A stretch of DNA of 64,000 nucleotides from Saccharopolyspora dendranthemae (GCF_007829955.1 NZ_VIWX01000001.1:682001-746000), one strand, 5' to 3'; counted from the first letter of the stretch, positions 32,955 through 42,327 are shown. Numbers and translations: made by a program. Notes: generated by a model from the sequence alone, not told the origin.

Positions 32955-33562
32955 CCGATCTCCCGGAACCGCACTCGCACGCCCGGGCGCAGCAGGGCGG
33001 GCGGATCGCGGTCGATGCTAAAGATCTGCAGTTCGGTGCGTCCGATGAGCTGCCAGCCACCGGGCGACTCGCGCGGGTAGATGCCGCTGAATGCACCCGC
33101 CAGACCCACGGCTCCGGCGGGAACGGCCGTGCGCGACTCGGTCCGGCGCGGCACCACGAGGTCTTGCGGGCCGCCAGCGAGGTAGCCGAAACCGGGTGCG
33201 AAGCCGCCGAAGGCGACCTTCCACTCGGCTCCGGTGTGCTTGTCGACGACCTCGCGCTCGGTGAGCCCGGTCAGCCGGGCGACTTCGGCGAGGTCGGCCC
33301 CGTCGTAGACGACCGGTACCTCCAGGCGCTCGCCTCCGTCGCGCAGCCCGGCGCGGGGTTCGGCCCCCCGCACCGCTTCCTCGATGGCGCGGACGTCGGC
33401 GCGCTGCGGATCGAGTTGCAGCAGGAGAGTTCTCGCCGCCGGGATCAGGTCGGTGACGCCTTCCGGCGGCGAGTCGACGAGCGCCGCGTACAGGGCGTGC
33501 ACCTCCTGCAGGTCGGCGAGTTCGACCAGCAGTCCCGAATCGGCGCAGGGCAGGAAGCGCAT
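32951..33562 (-). CDS. pxpB: 5-oxoprolinase subunit PxpB (KipI-like)
   Basis: The 203-residue protein has the allophanate hydrolase subunit 1 fold seen in KipI/PxpB: RFLPCADSGLLVEL at the N-terminus, VPVVYDGADLAEVA in the middle, and the FGGFAPGFGYLAGG loop followed by SGIYPRESPGGWQLIGRT. It is the partner of PxpC in 5-oxoproline hydrolysis. It shares one base with the pxpA stop and four with the pxpC start. Confidence 0.93.
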   Translation of the reverse strand: MRFLPCADSGLLVELADLQEVHALYAALVDSPPEGVTDLIPAARTLLLQLDPQRADVRAIEEAVRGAEPRAGLRDGGERLEVPVVYDGADLAEVARLTGLTEREVVDKHTGAEWKVAFGGFAPGFGYLAGGPQDLVVPRRTESRTAVPAGAVGLAGAFSGIYPRESPGGWQLIGRTELQIFSIDRDPPALLRPGVRVRFREIG

Positions 33563-34323
33563 CAGCTCTCCCCCGGCGCGAAGGGCCGCAGCTGCACCCC
33601 GGCCTCACCGAGCCGGCTGCGCACCGCCTGCGCGATGGCGACCGCACCCGGGCTGTCGCCGTGCACGCAGATCGAGTCGGCCCGGACCTCGATCGCGGTT
33701 CCGTCGACGGCCCGGATCGGTTCGCCCGCAGCGAGCGCCAGGCAGCGCTGCGCGATCTCCTCGGGGTCGTGCAGCACCGCGCCGGGTTCGCGCCGCGACA
33801 CGAGCGTGCCCTCGGGCGTGTAGGCGCGGTCGGCGAACGCCTCGCGGAAGGTCCGCAGCCCGGCCTGCTCGGCCTGGGCGAGCCACTGCGAGCCGGGCAG
33901 CCCGAGCACGGCCATGGCCGGGTCGTAGGAGCGCACCGCCTCGACCACGGCGGCGGCCTGCTCGGCGTGGTGCACGATGGCGTTGTAGAGCGCCCCGTGC
34001 GGTTTGACGTAGGTGACCTCGGTGCCGGACACGCGGGCGAAGCCGGCCAGCGCGCCGATCTGGTAGATCACGTCGTCGGTCAGCTCGCGCGGCGGCACGT
34101 CGATGAACCTGCGCCCGAACCCGGCCAGGTCGCGGTAGCCGACCTGAGCGCCGACCGCCACGTCCCCCTCGGCGGCGCGGGTGACCGCCTCGCGGATGAC
34201 CACCGAGTCACCGGCGTGGAACCCGCAGGCCACGTTCGCGCTGGTCACCACGCCCAGCAGTGCTTCGTCGTCGCCGAGCTCCCAGCGACCGAAGCCCTCG
34301 GCCAAGTCCGCGTTGAGATCCAT
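33562..34323 (-). CDS. pxpA: 5-oxoprolinase subunit PxpA (LamB/YcsF family)
   Basis: Start 34323 gives 253 residues beginning [14 protein letters not shown], the usual YcsF start (DLNADxGE). Other conserved parts are [12 protein letters not shown] with metal-type residues, [26 protein letters not shown] and [10 protein letters not shown]. It forms the catalytic 5-oxoprolinase with PxpBC. It lies 8 bp after the Nramp-type transporter and overlaps pxpB. Confidence 0.95.
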   Translation of the reverse strand: MDLNADLAEGFGRWELGDDEALLGVVTSANVACGFHAGDSVVIREAVTRAAEGDVAVGAQVGYRDLAGFGRRFIDVPPRELTDDVIYQIGALAGFARVSGTEVTYVKPHGALYNAIVHHAEQAAAVVEAVRSYDPAMAVLGLPGSQWLAQAEQAGLRTFREAFADRAYTPEGTLVSRREPGAVLHDPEEIAQRCLALAAGEPIRAVDGTAIEVRADSICVHGDSPGAVAIAQAVRSRLGEAGVQLRPFAPGES

Positions 34324-34331
34324 GATCGCCC

Positions 34332-35552
34332 TCACTTCCACAACGCCGCGATGCCGCTGACGGAGTTGACGCCCAGGTAGACCGTCAGCAGCCACGCGAG
34401 GATTCCGATGGCCAGCAGCCAGCGCGGGTAGCGGTAGCCGCCGAGCAGGTCGCCGCGCCGGGCGGCCACGAACATCAGGACGCCGAAGCCCACCGGCAGG
34501 ATCAGCCCGTTGAGCGCCCCGGCGAGCACCAGCAGTGTCGTGGGTGCCTGGTCCAGCAGCACGAACACGAGCGCGGAGATCGCCACGAACGCCACGACCA
34601 GCCAGGTGCGGGCCTTCTCCAGGGACCGGGAGAAGGTGACCAGGAACGAGACCGAGGTGTAGGCGGCGCCGACCACGGAGGTGATGCTCGCGGCCCAGAG
34701 GATCATGCCGAACATCCGCAGGCCGACCTCACCGGCGGCGTGCTGGAAGGCCTCGGCGGTGGGGTTGCTGGAGCCGAGCGCGACGCCGCCGGCCACGACG
34801 CCGAACACCGCGAGGAACAGCACCAGCCGCATCACACCGGTGACCAGCAACGACACCACGGAGCTGCGGCTGACGTCGACGATCTCGTCCGGGCCGGTGA
34901 CTCCGGCGTCGACCAGCCGGTGCGCGCCCGCGTAAGTGATGTAGCCGCCCACGGTGCCGCCGATGAGCGTGGTGATCGCCAGGAAGTCGACCTCGCTCGG
35001 CCACACCGCCTGCACCAGCGCCTGGCCCACGGGCGGTGCGGAGGAGAACGCGACGAAGGCGGTCAGCGCGATCATCACCACGCCCAGAACCACCACGACG
35101 CGGTCCATGGCCACGCCCGCGCGCTTGCTCAGGAAGATCCCGATCGCGATCACCGCGGACAGGGTGCCGCCGATCTTGGCGTCGAGCCCGAACAGGGCGT
35201 CGAGACCCAGCGAGGTGCCCGCGATGTTGCCGATGTTGAACACGAGGCCGCCGAAGATCACCAGCGCGGCCATCACGTAGCCGAGGCCGGGGAGTACCTT
35301 GTTGCCCAGGTCCTGGGCGCGCATGCCGGAGACGCCGATGACCCGCCAGACGTTCAGCTGGACGGCGACGTCGACCAGGATCGACACCAGGATCGCGAAG
35401 GCGAACGCGGCACCGAGCTGAACGGTGAACTGCGTCGTCTGGGTGATGAACCCGGGTCCGATGGCGCTGGTGGCCATGAGGAACACCGCGCCGAGCAGCG
35501 TGCTCCGCCTGCCCTTCGAACCGTTCTGCCGTGGCGTGCTCGTCTCGGTCAT
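34332..35552 (-). CDS. Nramp-family transporter (YcsG-like)
   Basis: ATG 35552 follows GGAG. The 406-residue protein has about 11 transmembrane helices and belongs to the Nramp superfamily. The first-helix motif, normally DPGN in metal transporters, reads AIGPGFITQ, and helix 6 lacks the MPH metal-binding pattern. It is therefore closer to the Nramp-related proteins of kip-type operons than to Mn2+/Fe2+ importers. Transport of 5-oxoproline or a related organic substrate is suggested by the operon (pxpABC, DUF1445) but not proven. It is the promoter-proximal gene, divergent from a GntR regulator. Confidence 0.85.
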   Translation of the reverse strand: MTETSTPRQNGSKGRRSTLLGAVFLMATSAIGPGFITQTTQFTVQLGAAFAFAILVSILVDVAVQLNVWRVIGVSGMRAQDLGNKVLPGLGYVMAALVIFGGLVFNIGNIAGTSLGLDALFGLDAKIGGTLSAVIAIGIFLSKRAGVAMDRVVVVLGVVMIALTAFVAFSSAPPVGQALVQAVWPSEVDFLAITTLIGGTVGGYITYAGAHRLVDAGVTGPDEIVDVSRSSVVSLLVTGVMRLVLFLAVFGVVAGGVALGSSNPTAEAFQHAAGEVGLRMFGMILWAASITSVVGAAYTSVSFLVTFSRSLEKARTWLVVAFVAISALVFVLLDQAPTTLLVLAGALNGLILPVGFGVLMFVAARRGDLLGGYRYPRWLLAIGILAWLLTVYLGVNSVSGIAALWK

Positions 35553-35597
35553 GGCACTCCGATCCCGCCGTTGCTGTGGTTCGGAACAAGATAGAGA

Positions 35598-35610
35598 ATT
35601 GTTGAACAAT
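35598..35610. promoter_or_regulatory. GntR (FadR-type) operator
   Basis: ATTGTT-G-AACAAT is a perfect 13-bp palindrome and fits the FadR-subfamily consensus TNGTNNNACNA. A weaker CTG...CAG copy lies at 35645-35655. Both are between the Nramp/pxp operon and the GntR gene. Confidence 0.75.
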
Positions 35611-35681
35611 ACTGCAATACCCTGGGCTGAACTTCTTCGATAAACTGTTGATCAGCTACACCTACGTACTGGGGAGCCGGA

Positions 35682-36374
35682 TTGACCACGACGGATCCGT
35701 GGGCGGACCTGCTGGCGGCCGACCGGGCGCTGCTCGACCGCACCAGCACCGCCGAGCGGGTCGCCGACGTGCTGCGCCAGCGGATCATCGACGGCGCGCT
35801 CTCACCGGGGACCCGGCTGTCGGAGGAGAGCGCGGGCAAGGCGCTCTCGGTCTCCCGCAACACCCTGCGCGAAGCCTTCCGGCTGCTGGTGCACGAGCGG
35901 CTGCTGGTGCACGAGTTCCACCGGGGCGTGTTCGTGCGCGTGCTCTCCGCCGAGGACGTCATCGACGTCTACCGGATGCGACGGCTGCTGGAGACCAGCG
36001 CGGTGCGCCGAGGTGAGCACCCCGACCTGGTCGCCGCCGTCGATCGCGCCGTCAGCGACGGTGAGCGCGCGGCCACCGAGGAGCGCTGGTGGGACGTGGG
36101 AACGGCGAACATGCGGTTCCACGAAGCTCTTGCCGCCCTGGCGGGCAGCCCGCGCGTCAACGACACGATGCGCCAGCTGCTGGCCGAGCTGCGCCTGGCG
36201 TTCCACGTGATGTCTCGCCCGGAGGAGTTCCACCGCCCGTACCTCGGGTTCAACCGGGAGATCGCCGACCTTCTCACCCAGGGACACCGCGAGGCGGCGG
36301 CGGACAAGCTCGACGCCTACTTCGACGCCGCCGAGACCCAGCTCGTCTCCGCCTACCGCGACTACCAGGACTGA
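35682..36374 (+). CDS. GntR-family regulator with FCD domain
   Basis: The frame starts at TTG 35682 with GGGGAG 5 nt upstream. The 230-residue protein has the GntR winged helix (about 20-90; VLRQRIIDGALSPGTRL, SVSRNTLREAFRLL) and an FCD domain with metal-ligand Asp/His residues (VIDVYRMRRLLE, RFHEALAALAGSPR, FNREIADLL). FCD regulators bind carboxylic acid ligands, which suits control by 5-oxoproline or glutamate-related acids. It is divergent from the Nramp/pxp operon, with a consensus operator between them. Confidence 0.9.
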   Translation: MTTTDPWADLLAADRALLDRTSTAERVADVLRQRIIDGALSPGTRLSEESAGKALSVSRNTLREAFRLLVHERLLVHEFHRGVFVRVLSAEDVIDVYRMRRLLETSAVRRGEHPDLVAAVDRAVSDGERAATEERWWDVGTANMRFHEALAALAGSPRVNDTMRQLLAELRLAFHVMSRPEEFHRPYLGFNREIADLLTQGHREAAADKLDAYFDAAETQLVSAYRDYQD

Positions 36375-36479
36375 GCGCAGCCGAGGAGTGCGGCGGAGCC
36401 GTCACATCCGGTGCGGCTGAGCGGAGCGATTTCTCCGACAACCTGCACCGATGGGTTCCGGCACGTCCTCGACCAGCGC

Positions 36480-36800
36480 CTAGAAGAGCGCGAGACTGGT
36501 GAGCAGGACGTGGGCAGCGGTGCCGCCGAGGATGCTCAGCACGGGGTTGCGCCGCCACAGGTGCAGCCCGACCGTCAGCGCCAGAGCGAGCGCGGTCGGC
36601 GCGTACGCAGCGGCCTGCGTGTCGTGCAAGGTGTAGACGGCGAGGATCACCATGACGCCGACCGGCATCCGATCGCCCAGGAAGTGCACGGTCGCGCTGT
36701 CGCGCAGCGGGGCGAGCGCGGCGAACGGCATCGCCCGCAGCGCCCAGGTGATGGCCGCGGACACCGCCGCGGCGCAGGCGATGTGGATCGGATCAGGCAT
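36480..36800 (-). CDS. brnE: AzlD/BrnE small subunit of branched-chain amino acid exporter
   Basis: The 106-residue protein has four hydrophobic helices and the family pattern ITWALRAMPFAAL near residue 20, GDRMPVGVMVILAVY and a C-terminal hairpin. AzlD/BrnE works with the larger AzlC/BrnF subunit to export Leu, Ile, Val and Met. It overlaps azlC by 8 bp. The identity rests on the family, the partner and the divergent lrp. Confidence 0.88.
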   Translation of the reverse strand: MPDPIHIACAAAVSAAITWALRAMPFAALAPLRDSATVHFLGDRMPVGVMVILAVYTLHDTQAAAYAPTALALALTVGLHLWRRNPVLSILGGTAAHVLLTSLALF

Positions 36801-37512
36801 CGGAGTCCTTCTTCCGCAACGCGATTCGGCTCAGCAGCAGAGCGGCGGTGAACAGGCCGAGGGCGACCGGCAGCATCTGGTCCGGGAACAGCACCGCGCT
36901 GACCAACGCGCAGACCATCGCCAACGCCGGGACAGGAACGCTCCGCCGCACGCGGTACGCGTCGATGGCCAGCACCACGAACAGCGCGGTGAGCGCGAAG
37001 TCCAGGCCATCGAGCCGGAACGGGATCAGTGCGCCGAACAACGCACCGAGCGCCGCACCCGTCACCCAGTAGCACTGCAGCAACACCTGCAGCCACACGA
37101 TCCGCTTGCCGCTCCACTCCTGCGCGGCGGGCGCGGTGGCCAGCGCGTAGGCCTCGTCGGTGAGCGCGAAAGTGCTGTAGGCCTTGCCGATTCGGCTCCG
37201 CACCCGGTGCAGCGGGAAGGACAGCGCGTAGAACACGTGCCGGAAGTTGACCAGGAAGGCCGTCACCGCGACCTGCGCCAGCGGCGCGACGGCCACGACG
37301 AGCCCGATCAGCAGGAACTCCAGCGATCCGGCGTAGATCAGGGCGGCGAAGGACGGCGCCCACCACCAATCGAGCCCGGCGTGCACCACGAGCAATCCGA
37401 ACGCGATGCCCAGCGGGATCATCGCCAGCCCCACGGTGCTCGAATCCTTCAGAGCACCGCGGAAGTCGCCGCGCGCGGGCGCAGCGGTCGTGTCGACCAG
37501 AACGGCAGGCAT
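36793..37512 (-). CDS. brnF: AzlC/BrnF large subunit of branched-chain amino acid exporter
   Basis: The 239-residue integral membrane protein (about seven helices) has the AzlC pattern MIPLGIAFGLLVVHAG, ALIYAGSLEFLLIGL (in short AGSxEFxxxGL) and FLVNFRHVFYALSF. Together with BrnE it exports branched-chain amino acids. It is divergent from an Lrp regulator, as in Corynebacterium glutamicum lrp-brnFE. Confidence 0.92.
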   Translation of the reverse strand: MPAVLVDTTAAPARGDFRGALKDSSTVGLAMIPLGIAFGLLVVHAGLDWWWAPSFAALIYAGSLEFLLIGLVVAVAPLAQVAVTAFLVNFRHVFYALSFPLHRVRSRIGKAYSTFALTDEAYALATAPAAQEWSGKRIVWLQVLLQCYWVTGAALGALFGALIPFRLDGLDFALTALFVVLAIDAYRVRRSVPVPALAMVCALVSAVLFPDQMLPVALGLFTAALLLSRIALRKKDSDA

Positions 37513-37546
37513 ACCTGCAATTTTAGGTGGCGAACGGAGTAATATG

Positions 37547-37584
37547 GTTGCTCAGCGTTCTTCACTTTCGACCTTGAGAGCAAC
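37547..37584. promoter_or_regulatory. Inverted repeat in the lrp-brnFE divergent promoter
   Basis: GTTGCTC (37547-37553) and GAGCAAC (37578-37584) are perfect arms 24 nt apart; the right arm ends at the lrp start codon. Position suggests Lrp binding that affects both promoters. Confidence 0.45.
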
Positions 37585-38034
37585 ATGATGTCGATGGACG
37601 ACCTCGATCGAGCAATTTTGTCTCACCTGCGCCAGGACGGCAGGTTGACCAATGTCGAGCTGGCACAGCGGGTCGGGCTCACGCCCGCACCGTGCCTGCG
37701 GCGCGTCAAGCGGCTCGAATCCGAGGGGATCATCGCCGGCTACCGGGCGCGGATCGATCCGGCCGCCGCCGGACGCGGGTTCGAGGTCATGGTCTCGGTC
37801 GAGATCAGCATCAACGACCGGGAGACCGTCGAGGAGCTCGAAGGCGCCATCACCGCCTACGACGAGGTCATCGAGGTCCACCGCCTCTTCGGGCGCCCCG
37901 ACTACCTGGTCCGCGTCGCGGTGGAGGACTCCGCGACCTTCGAGACGTTCCTGACCACCAAGCTCATGTCCTTGCGCGCGGTGGCCCGGGTCGATTCGCA
38001 CATGATCATGAAGAAGCTCAAGACGGGCGACTGA
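37585..38034 (+). CDS. lrp: Lrp/AsnC-family transcriptional regulator
   Basis: The 149-residue product has an AsnC-type HTH (residues 5-60; LDRAILSHLRQDGRLTNVEL in short, then TPAPCLRRVKRLESEGII) and the RAM ligand domain (about 75-145; VEEL, VHRLFGRPDYLVRV). It likely senses branched-chain amino acids or methionine and activates the divergent brnFE exporter. ATG 37585 has a second ATG next to it (37588). Confidence 0.92.
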   Translation: MMSMDDLDRAILSHLRQDGRLTNVELAQRVGLTPAPCLRRVKRLESEGIIAGYRARIDPAAAGRGFEVMVSVEISINDRETVEELEGAITAYDEVIEVHRLFGRPDYLVRVAVEDSATFETFLTTKLMSLRAVARVDSHMIMKKLKTGD

Positions 38035-38056
38035 CCTCGAGGATCGCGGAGGGCCA

Positions 38057-39055
38057 TCACGGACGGACTCCGGTCTGGTCGGCGGTGAGGAAGGCGGCTC
38101 CGAGGTCGGTGAGGCTGTGCAGGACCGCACCTCCCCGGCGATCGCTGCTGATCAACCCCGACTCGCGCAGGACCGCGGCCTGCTTGCTGGCCGTGCCGAC
38201 CGAGGTGTCGAGGCTGGCCGCGAGATCGCTGGTCGTCCGGGCCGTGCTGAGGGCGACGAGGCATTCAGCCCGGGTGCGGCCGAGCAGCGCGACCAGCCGG
38301 GGCGACGCGAAGCGCCGCTCCCCCGGCTCGGGCACGGGAGAGGCCGGGTAGATGAGCACGGGCGGGAGCTCCGGGTCGATCCACGTGACCGGGGTTCCGA
38401 CGCAGAAGTAGCTGGGCACCAACGTCAGCCCGCGCCCGGCGAGGTCCACCGTGCGCGTGGACGGGTACGCGGTCTGGAGCACCGTGCCGTCCCAGCCGGT
38501 GACGGTCGGCGTGCCAGCCAGCAGTTCGTGGACACCGCCGCGGGCGAGCGCGTCGAGCCTGCTCGCGCGGTCGGCGGCGACCGTCCGCCGGATCTGGTGC
38601 CACTGCGGCGCGACCAGCGCGTCGTGCGCGCCGCGGACCGCGCGCACCAGCGAGTGCAGCGAGTCCCGGTCGCCGTCGGCCAGCGAGCGCACCCAGGTGG
38701 GGACGTCGCGGTCGGCGAACACGGCACCGAGGTCGGACTGCAGGCGCGAGCGCGCGGTGCACGCGATCCGCTCGCAGCCCTCTTCGTGGTGGGTCGTCGT
38801 CGGTGCCGGGGTGAGGAAGTCCGGGAACCCGCCCTGGGGCGGCACCAGCGTGAACAGCATCCGCAACCAGTCCCGGGCCTGCTCGCTCGAGCCGGCCCGC
38901 TGCCCGGCCCTCCTGCGCCACGGCAGGTAGTGCGGCGGCACGCGCTGTTCCCTCGCCAGGTGCGAGCTCAGCACCAGCTCCCACATCGGGTCCGGTGACT
39001 CGACGAGCCGGACCCGGGCCAGATCGTCCCGGTTGAACACCAAGCGCAGCGTCAC
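38057..39055 (-). CDS. ArsR-like winged-helix regulator with large N-terminal domain (DUF5937-type)
   Basis: The 332-residue protein starts at GTG 39055. The HTH is at the C-terminus (about 255-315; LLGRTRAECLVALSTARTTS, then ASLDTSVGTASKQAAVLRESGL). A long N-terminal region begins with VFNRDDLARVRL and contains PMWELVLSSHLAR, the typical opening of actinobacterial DUF5937/ArsR-type regulators that sense metabolic signals. No metal-binding Cys pair is seen. It is convergent with lrp and stands alone. Confidence 0.85.
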   Translation of the reverse strand: MTLRLVFNRDDLARVRLVESPDPMWELVLSSHLAREQRVPPHYLPWRRRAGQRAGSSEQARDWLRMLFTLVPPQGGFPDFLTPAPTTTHHEEGCERIACTARSRLQSDLGAVFADRDVPTWVRSLADGDRDSLHSLVRAVRGAHDALVAPQWHQIRRTVAADRASRLDALARGGVHELLAGTPTVTGWDGTVLQTAYPSTRTVDLAGRGLTLVPSYFCVGTPVTWIDPELPPVLIYPASPVPEPGERRFASPRLVALLGRTRAECLVALSTARTTSDLAASLDTSVGTASKQAAVLRESGLISSDRRGGAVLHSLTDLGAAFLTADQTGVRP

Positions 39056-39148
39056 GTCCCACCCCCCGAGGTCCCAGGAGCACGCTCCGGATGCTCCCAG
39101 GCGCGCATTGCGCGGCGCTTTCCCCGCCAGGAGGCGCGGGGGAACGCG

Positions 39149-39493
39149 TCAGCCGGCCACTTCCCCCGTGGGTTTGCCGGGGCGGTCGTGGTTGCCGTGC
39201 CTGGGCGGGTGCATCGGCTCCGGCGAGCCGGACGGGCTCACCGGCGACCCCTTCGGGGTGTCGCGCGCCTCGGCGGGCTCGGCCCGGTGCTCACCCGGTG
39301 CCGGTTCGGCGCCGTGGCGGAGTTCGTCGAGCCGCTGGTTCATCGCCTCGACGACCTGCGGGCGGTTGTTGTGCGTCTGCTCGTAGTCCAGCACGCGGGT
39401 CAGCTCGGGTTGGCCGAGCGAACGGATCATGTGCTGGATCGAACCCGTCGACAAGTGGTCGTAATCCGGCAGCGGGAAGTCCTCGTCCGGCAT
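39149..39493 (-). CDS. DUF8129-like small protein
   Basis: ATG 39493 has GGAGGAGG upstream. The 114-residue protein begins PDEDFPLPDYDHLSTGSIQH (20 residues) and continues into an IRSLGQPELTRVLDYEQTH-type helix and NRPQVVEAMNQRL. This pattern is seen in small actinobacterial proteins of unknown role. The C-terminal half is a disordered Pro/Gly/His/Ser-rich tail. There is no membrane segment. It lies beside a CsbD-like stress protein gene on the same strand. Confidence 0.75.
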   Translation of the reverse strand: MPDEDFPLPDYDHLSTGSIQHMIRSLGQPELTRVLDYEQTHNNRPQVVEAMNQRLDELRHGAEPAPGEHRAEPAEARDTPKGSPVSPSGSPEPMHPPRHGNHDRPGKPTGEVAG

Positions 39494-39584
39494 CTGGAAC
39501 CTCCTCCTGGAGAAGTACCGGCACTCCCCGGCGGGAGTGGTCCCGCCGGGGAATCCGGTTGAGCAGCAGCGACTTCGACCGAAG

Positions 39585-39764
39585 TCACTCGTTCGGACGG
39601 ATCGCGTCCTTCGCGTTCTCGCCCGCCTGCTTGAGGTTGCCCTTCGTCTGCTCGGTCTTGCCTTCGGCCTGGGTTCTGCGGTCGCCGGTGGCACTGCCGA
39701 GCTTCTCCTTGGCCTTGCCGACGGTCTCCTCCATCTTGTGGCGGGCCTTGTCCATCGCAGACAT
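39585..39764 (-). CDS. CsbD-like general stress protein
   Basis: This short gene (59 residues) has GGGAG 7 nt before ATG 39764. The sequence starts MSAMDKARHKMEETVGKAKE and continues with GSATGDRRTQAEGKTEQTKG, the CsbD repeat (KxxxGxxKExxG.lTgd....eGk..q..G). It ends NAKDAIRPNE. CsbD-like proteins are abundant, hydrophilic and unfolded, and are induced by stress and stationary phase through alternative sigma factors. Exact function is unknown. Confidence 0.88.
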   Translation of the reverse strand: MSAMDKARHKMEETVGKAKEKLGSATGDRRTQAEGKTEQTKGNLKQAGENAKDAIRPNE

Positions 39765-39883
39765 GTGACGCTCCCTCGCTCATCATCGGGAGCCCAGTGG
39801 CTACCCCGCGAACCCCGGACCCGAAACACCGGCTCGTGTCGAGGACGGCGGGACGGGAAGATCAGCGAGGCGACCGAACGCCG

Positions 39884-41080
39884 TCAGGCCGGATCGTTTC
39901 GGGGAGGCGCCGCTGCGGGTACGGCCAGCGCCGAGGGGACCAGCAGGACCGCGACGAGCAGCAGGGCGTGCAGGGTACCGACGTGGTCGGCGAGATAGCC
40001 CAGCAGCGGCGGGCCCGCGAGGAACGCGGTGTAACCGACGGTGGACACGACGCTGACCCGGGCGGCCGCGCGAGTCGGATCGTCGGCCGCCGCGCTCATC
40101 CCGACCGGAAAGCCCAGGGAAGCACCGATTCCCCAGACCACGGCACCGAAGAAGACCAGCGGGAGCCACGTTCCGTAGACCACCAGCAGGACGCCGACGG
40201 CCGCGGTGGCCATGGTGGCCCAGAGGACCTTGGTGCGGCCGAAGCGGTCGAGCAGCACCGTCCCGACCACGCGCCCGGTGGTCATGGCGCTGAGGAACAC
40301 CGCGAAACCGACCGCGCCGAGCCACGGCGGGATGTCGTGACCGTCGACCAGGGCCACGGCCAGCCAGTCGTTGGCGGTGCCCTCGGTGAGCCCGAGCGCG
40401 AGAACCATCAAGCCGATCAGCAGGGTTCGGGGTTCGGCCCACGCGCGGAGGAGCCCGCCACCGGGCGACGACTCGTGCTGCCCCTCGTCCTCGTGCGCGG
40501 GCAGCAGGAACGGCGCCGCGAAGGCCGGGATCACCGCGACCAGGACCGCAGCGCCGATCAGGTGCACCACGACCGGCACGCCCAGCCCGGCGCAGGCCGC
40601 ACCGACCCCTGCGCCGATGACCGTGCCAAGGCTGAAGCCCGCGTGGAAGCGCGGCATGATCGTGCGGCCGATCCGGCGTTCCACGGCGGCGCCGTCGATG
40701 TTCATCGCCACGTCCCACACGCCGGTGCCGAGACCGAACGCGAACAGGCCCGCTGCGGTGACCCAGGCGTCGCCCCACACGCCGGCGCCGGTGCCCGCCA
40801 GCGCCACGCCGAAGGCGTCCAGCGCAGCGGCGCCGGTGATGACCGCGCGAGCTCCGAAGCGGTGCACCAGTGCGCCTGCCAGGGGCAGCGCGAGGATCGA
40901 CCCGATGGAGATCGCCAGCAGCAGCCTGCCCAGCTCCCCCGGCGTCACCGACAAGGCGTCACGCGCCTCGGGAATCCGCGACATCCAGCTCGCCATCGCG
41001 AAACCGTTGGCCGCGAACACGACCGCAACGGCGTTGCGAGCGCGCAGCACACCGGAATCGGCGCGCGTTTCGACCGCCAC
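39884..41080 (-). CDS. MFS transporter (YbjJ/fucose-permease-like)
   Basis: GTG 41080, preceded by a G-rich segment, gives 398 residues; an ATG at 41113 is the outer alternative. Twelve transmembrane helices are evident. The ARNAVAVVFAANGFAMASWMSRIPEAR opening (cut here to its key SWMSRIPE) is typical of the YbjJ-type MFS group, and RFGRTKVLW is the second-half loop motif. The substrate is unknown. It stands alone. Confidence 0.88.
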   Translation of the reverse strand: MAVETRADSGVLRARNAVAVVFAANGFAMASWMSRIPEARDALSVTPGELGRLLLAISIGSILALPLAGALVHRFGARAVITGAAALDAFGVALAGTGAGVWGDAWVTAAGLFAFGLGTGVWDVAMNIDGAAVERRIGRTIMPRFHAGFSLGTVIGAGVGAACAGLGVPVVVHLIGAAVLVAVIPAFAAPFLLPAHEDEGQHESSPGGGLLRAWAEPRTLLIGLMVLALGLTEGTANDWLAVALVDGHDIPPWLGAVGFAVFLSAMTTGRVVGTVLLDRFGRTKVLWATMATAAVGVLLVVYGTWLPLVFFGAVVWGIGASLGFPVGMSAAADDPTRAAARVSVVSTVGYTAFLAGPPLLGYLADHVGTLHALLLVAVLLVPSALAVPAAAPPRNDPA

Positions 41081-41168
41081 GACACCCCCAGCATCGATCC
41101 AGAACCTGCACAAGTCTGCGTGTGCGGTTCCCTCCGGTCAAACGGTTTTCAGCAGCGCTCGACGGTGC

Positions 41169-41984
41169 TCATCCGACGCCGACGTGGCCGTCGAACGCCA
41201 CCGGATCGTGCGCCGCGAAGATGTCGATCTCGTCCGAATTCGTGGCGAGCTCGCGCAGCCGCGCCTGGTTGGCCAGTCGCGCCCGGTCGTCCACCGCCAT
41301 GATCCGCTGGAACGCGCGCAGCGCCGGCGGGCAGTGCGGCGGCTGCGCCAGCTCTCCGGATGAGAAGCAGGCGTCGCCCGCGTGCAGCAACCACTTCGCG
41401 CCCACGTCCACCGCGACGCCGACGTGGCCGGTCGTGTGACCGCGCAGCGGGACGAGCAGGATCTCCTCGGGGAGTCCGTCGAGCGCGCGCACCGCTTCGA
41501 AACCGAACCAGTCCTGTCCGGACGGGTTGTCGTGGACGGCCCAGTCGGGGCCGTGCGCCCACTGGCGCTGCCGGTAGCGCATCTCCGAACTGCCCGTCGC
41601 CGCGCGCAGTTCCGGCCCGTGGACGTGCACCTTCGCCTGCGGGAAGTCCCGCAGTCCTCCGGCGTGGTCCAGGTCCAGGTGGGTCAGCACGACGTGCCGC
41701 ACGTCGTCGGGGTCGAACCCGAGCCGCTTCAGCTGCGCGACCGCGGTGGTGGCGGGATCCAGCTGCGGGTTCATCAGCATCCGGAACTCCCGGGGCAGCG
41801 ACGTCAGCGCGGGATCCGAGTCCTCGCTGCCGAAACCGGTGTCGACCAGCACCAATCCGGCCTCGGTCTCGATCAGCAGGCAGTGGCAGACCATCCGCGC
41901 GCGGCGCAGCGGATGGCCCCGGCCGTCGATCAGGCGGCCGCCGAACGGCCGCATCGGGCCGCAGTCGAGGTGGTGGACCAGCAT
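41169..41984 (-). CDS. Metallo-beta-lactamase-fold hydrolase (N-acyl-homoserine-lactonase-like)
   Basis: The 271-residue protein has the dinuclear zinc motif HLDLDH (HxxxDH form of HxHxDH) at about 102-107, RGHTTGHVG (about 187, metal-ligand His), GDACFSS (bridging Asp about 210) and AAHDP (about 258). The opening with PFGGRLIDG resembles AiiA/AttM-like lactonases and their relatives. Lactone hydrolysis is likely, but quorum-signal specificity cannot be claimed. It is followed on the same strand, 43 bp away at its 5' side, by a separate gene group. Confidence 0.85.
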   Translation of the reverse strand: MLVHHLDCGPMRPFGGRLIDGRGHPLRRARMVCHCLLIETEAGLVLVDTGFGSEDSDPALTSLPREFRMLMNPQLDPATTAVAQLKRLGFDPDDVRHVVLTHLDLDHAGGLRDFPQAKVHVHGPELRAATGSSEMRYRQRQWAHGPDWAVHDNPSGQDWFGFEAVRALDGLPEEILLVPLRGHTTGHVGVAVDVGAKWLLHAGDACFSSGELAQPPHCPPALRAFQRIMAVDDRARLANQARLRELATNSDEIDIFAAHDPVAFDGHVGVG

Positions 41985-42027
41985 GCGAACCTCCGCGTCC
42001 GAGAACTGGCCACCACCCTAACGAAGA

Positions 42028-42327
42028 TCAGCCGCCCGCCATCGCCCCGATGATCATGTACGGCTCCTTGCCCGCCACGACCTCCTCCGGCAGCGGATCG
42101 TCGAGGGGTTCGTTGGACAGGTCCTGCTCGCAGGCGAAGAACCTGATGAACGCGCGGCGCTTCTGGGTGTCGTGATCGCGGACCGTGCCGCGCAGCGCCG
42201 GGTAGCGGGCTTCGAGCGCGTCGAGCACGAGGCGCTGGGTCGGAGGGCCGTCGACGTCCACGACCACCTCGTGCTCGGGGATCTTGGCCAGGGTGCGCAG
42301 GTGCGCGGGGAGCAGGATGCGGATCAT
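42028..42327 (-). CDS. MoaD/ThiS-family sulfur carrier-like protein
   Basis: ATG 42327 follows GAGGAG. The 99-residue beta-grasp protein begins [17 protein letters not shown] and ends in MAGG, so the C-terminal Gly-Gly that is adenylated and thiocarboxylated in MoaD/ThiS is present. It is longer than molybdopterin MoaD (about 80). Its gene follows a BNR-propeller gene by 35 bp and not moa or thi genes, so its sulfur acceptor is unknown. Confidence 0.82.
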   Translation of the reverse strand: MIRILLPAHLRTLAKIPEHEVVVDVDGPPTQRLVLDALEARYPALRGTVRDHDTQKRRAFIRFFACEQDLSNEPLDDPLPEEVVAGKEPYMIIGAMAGG

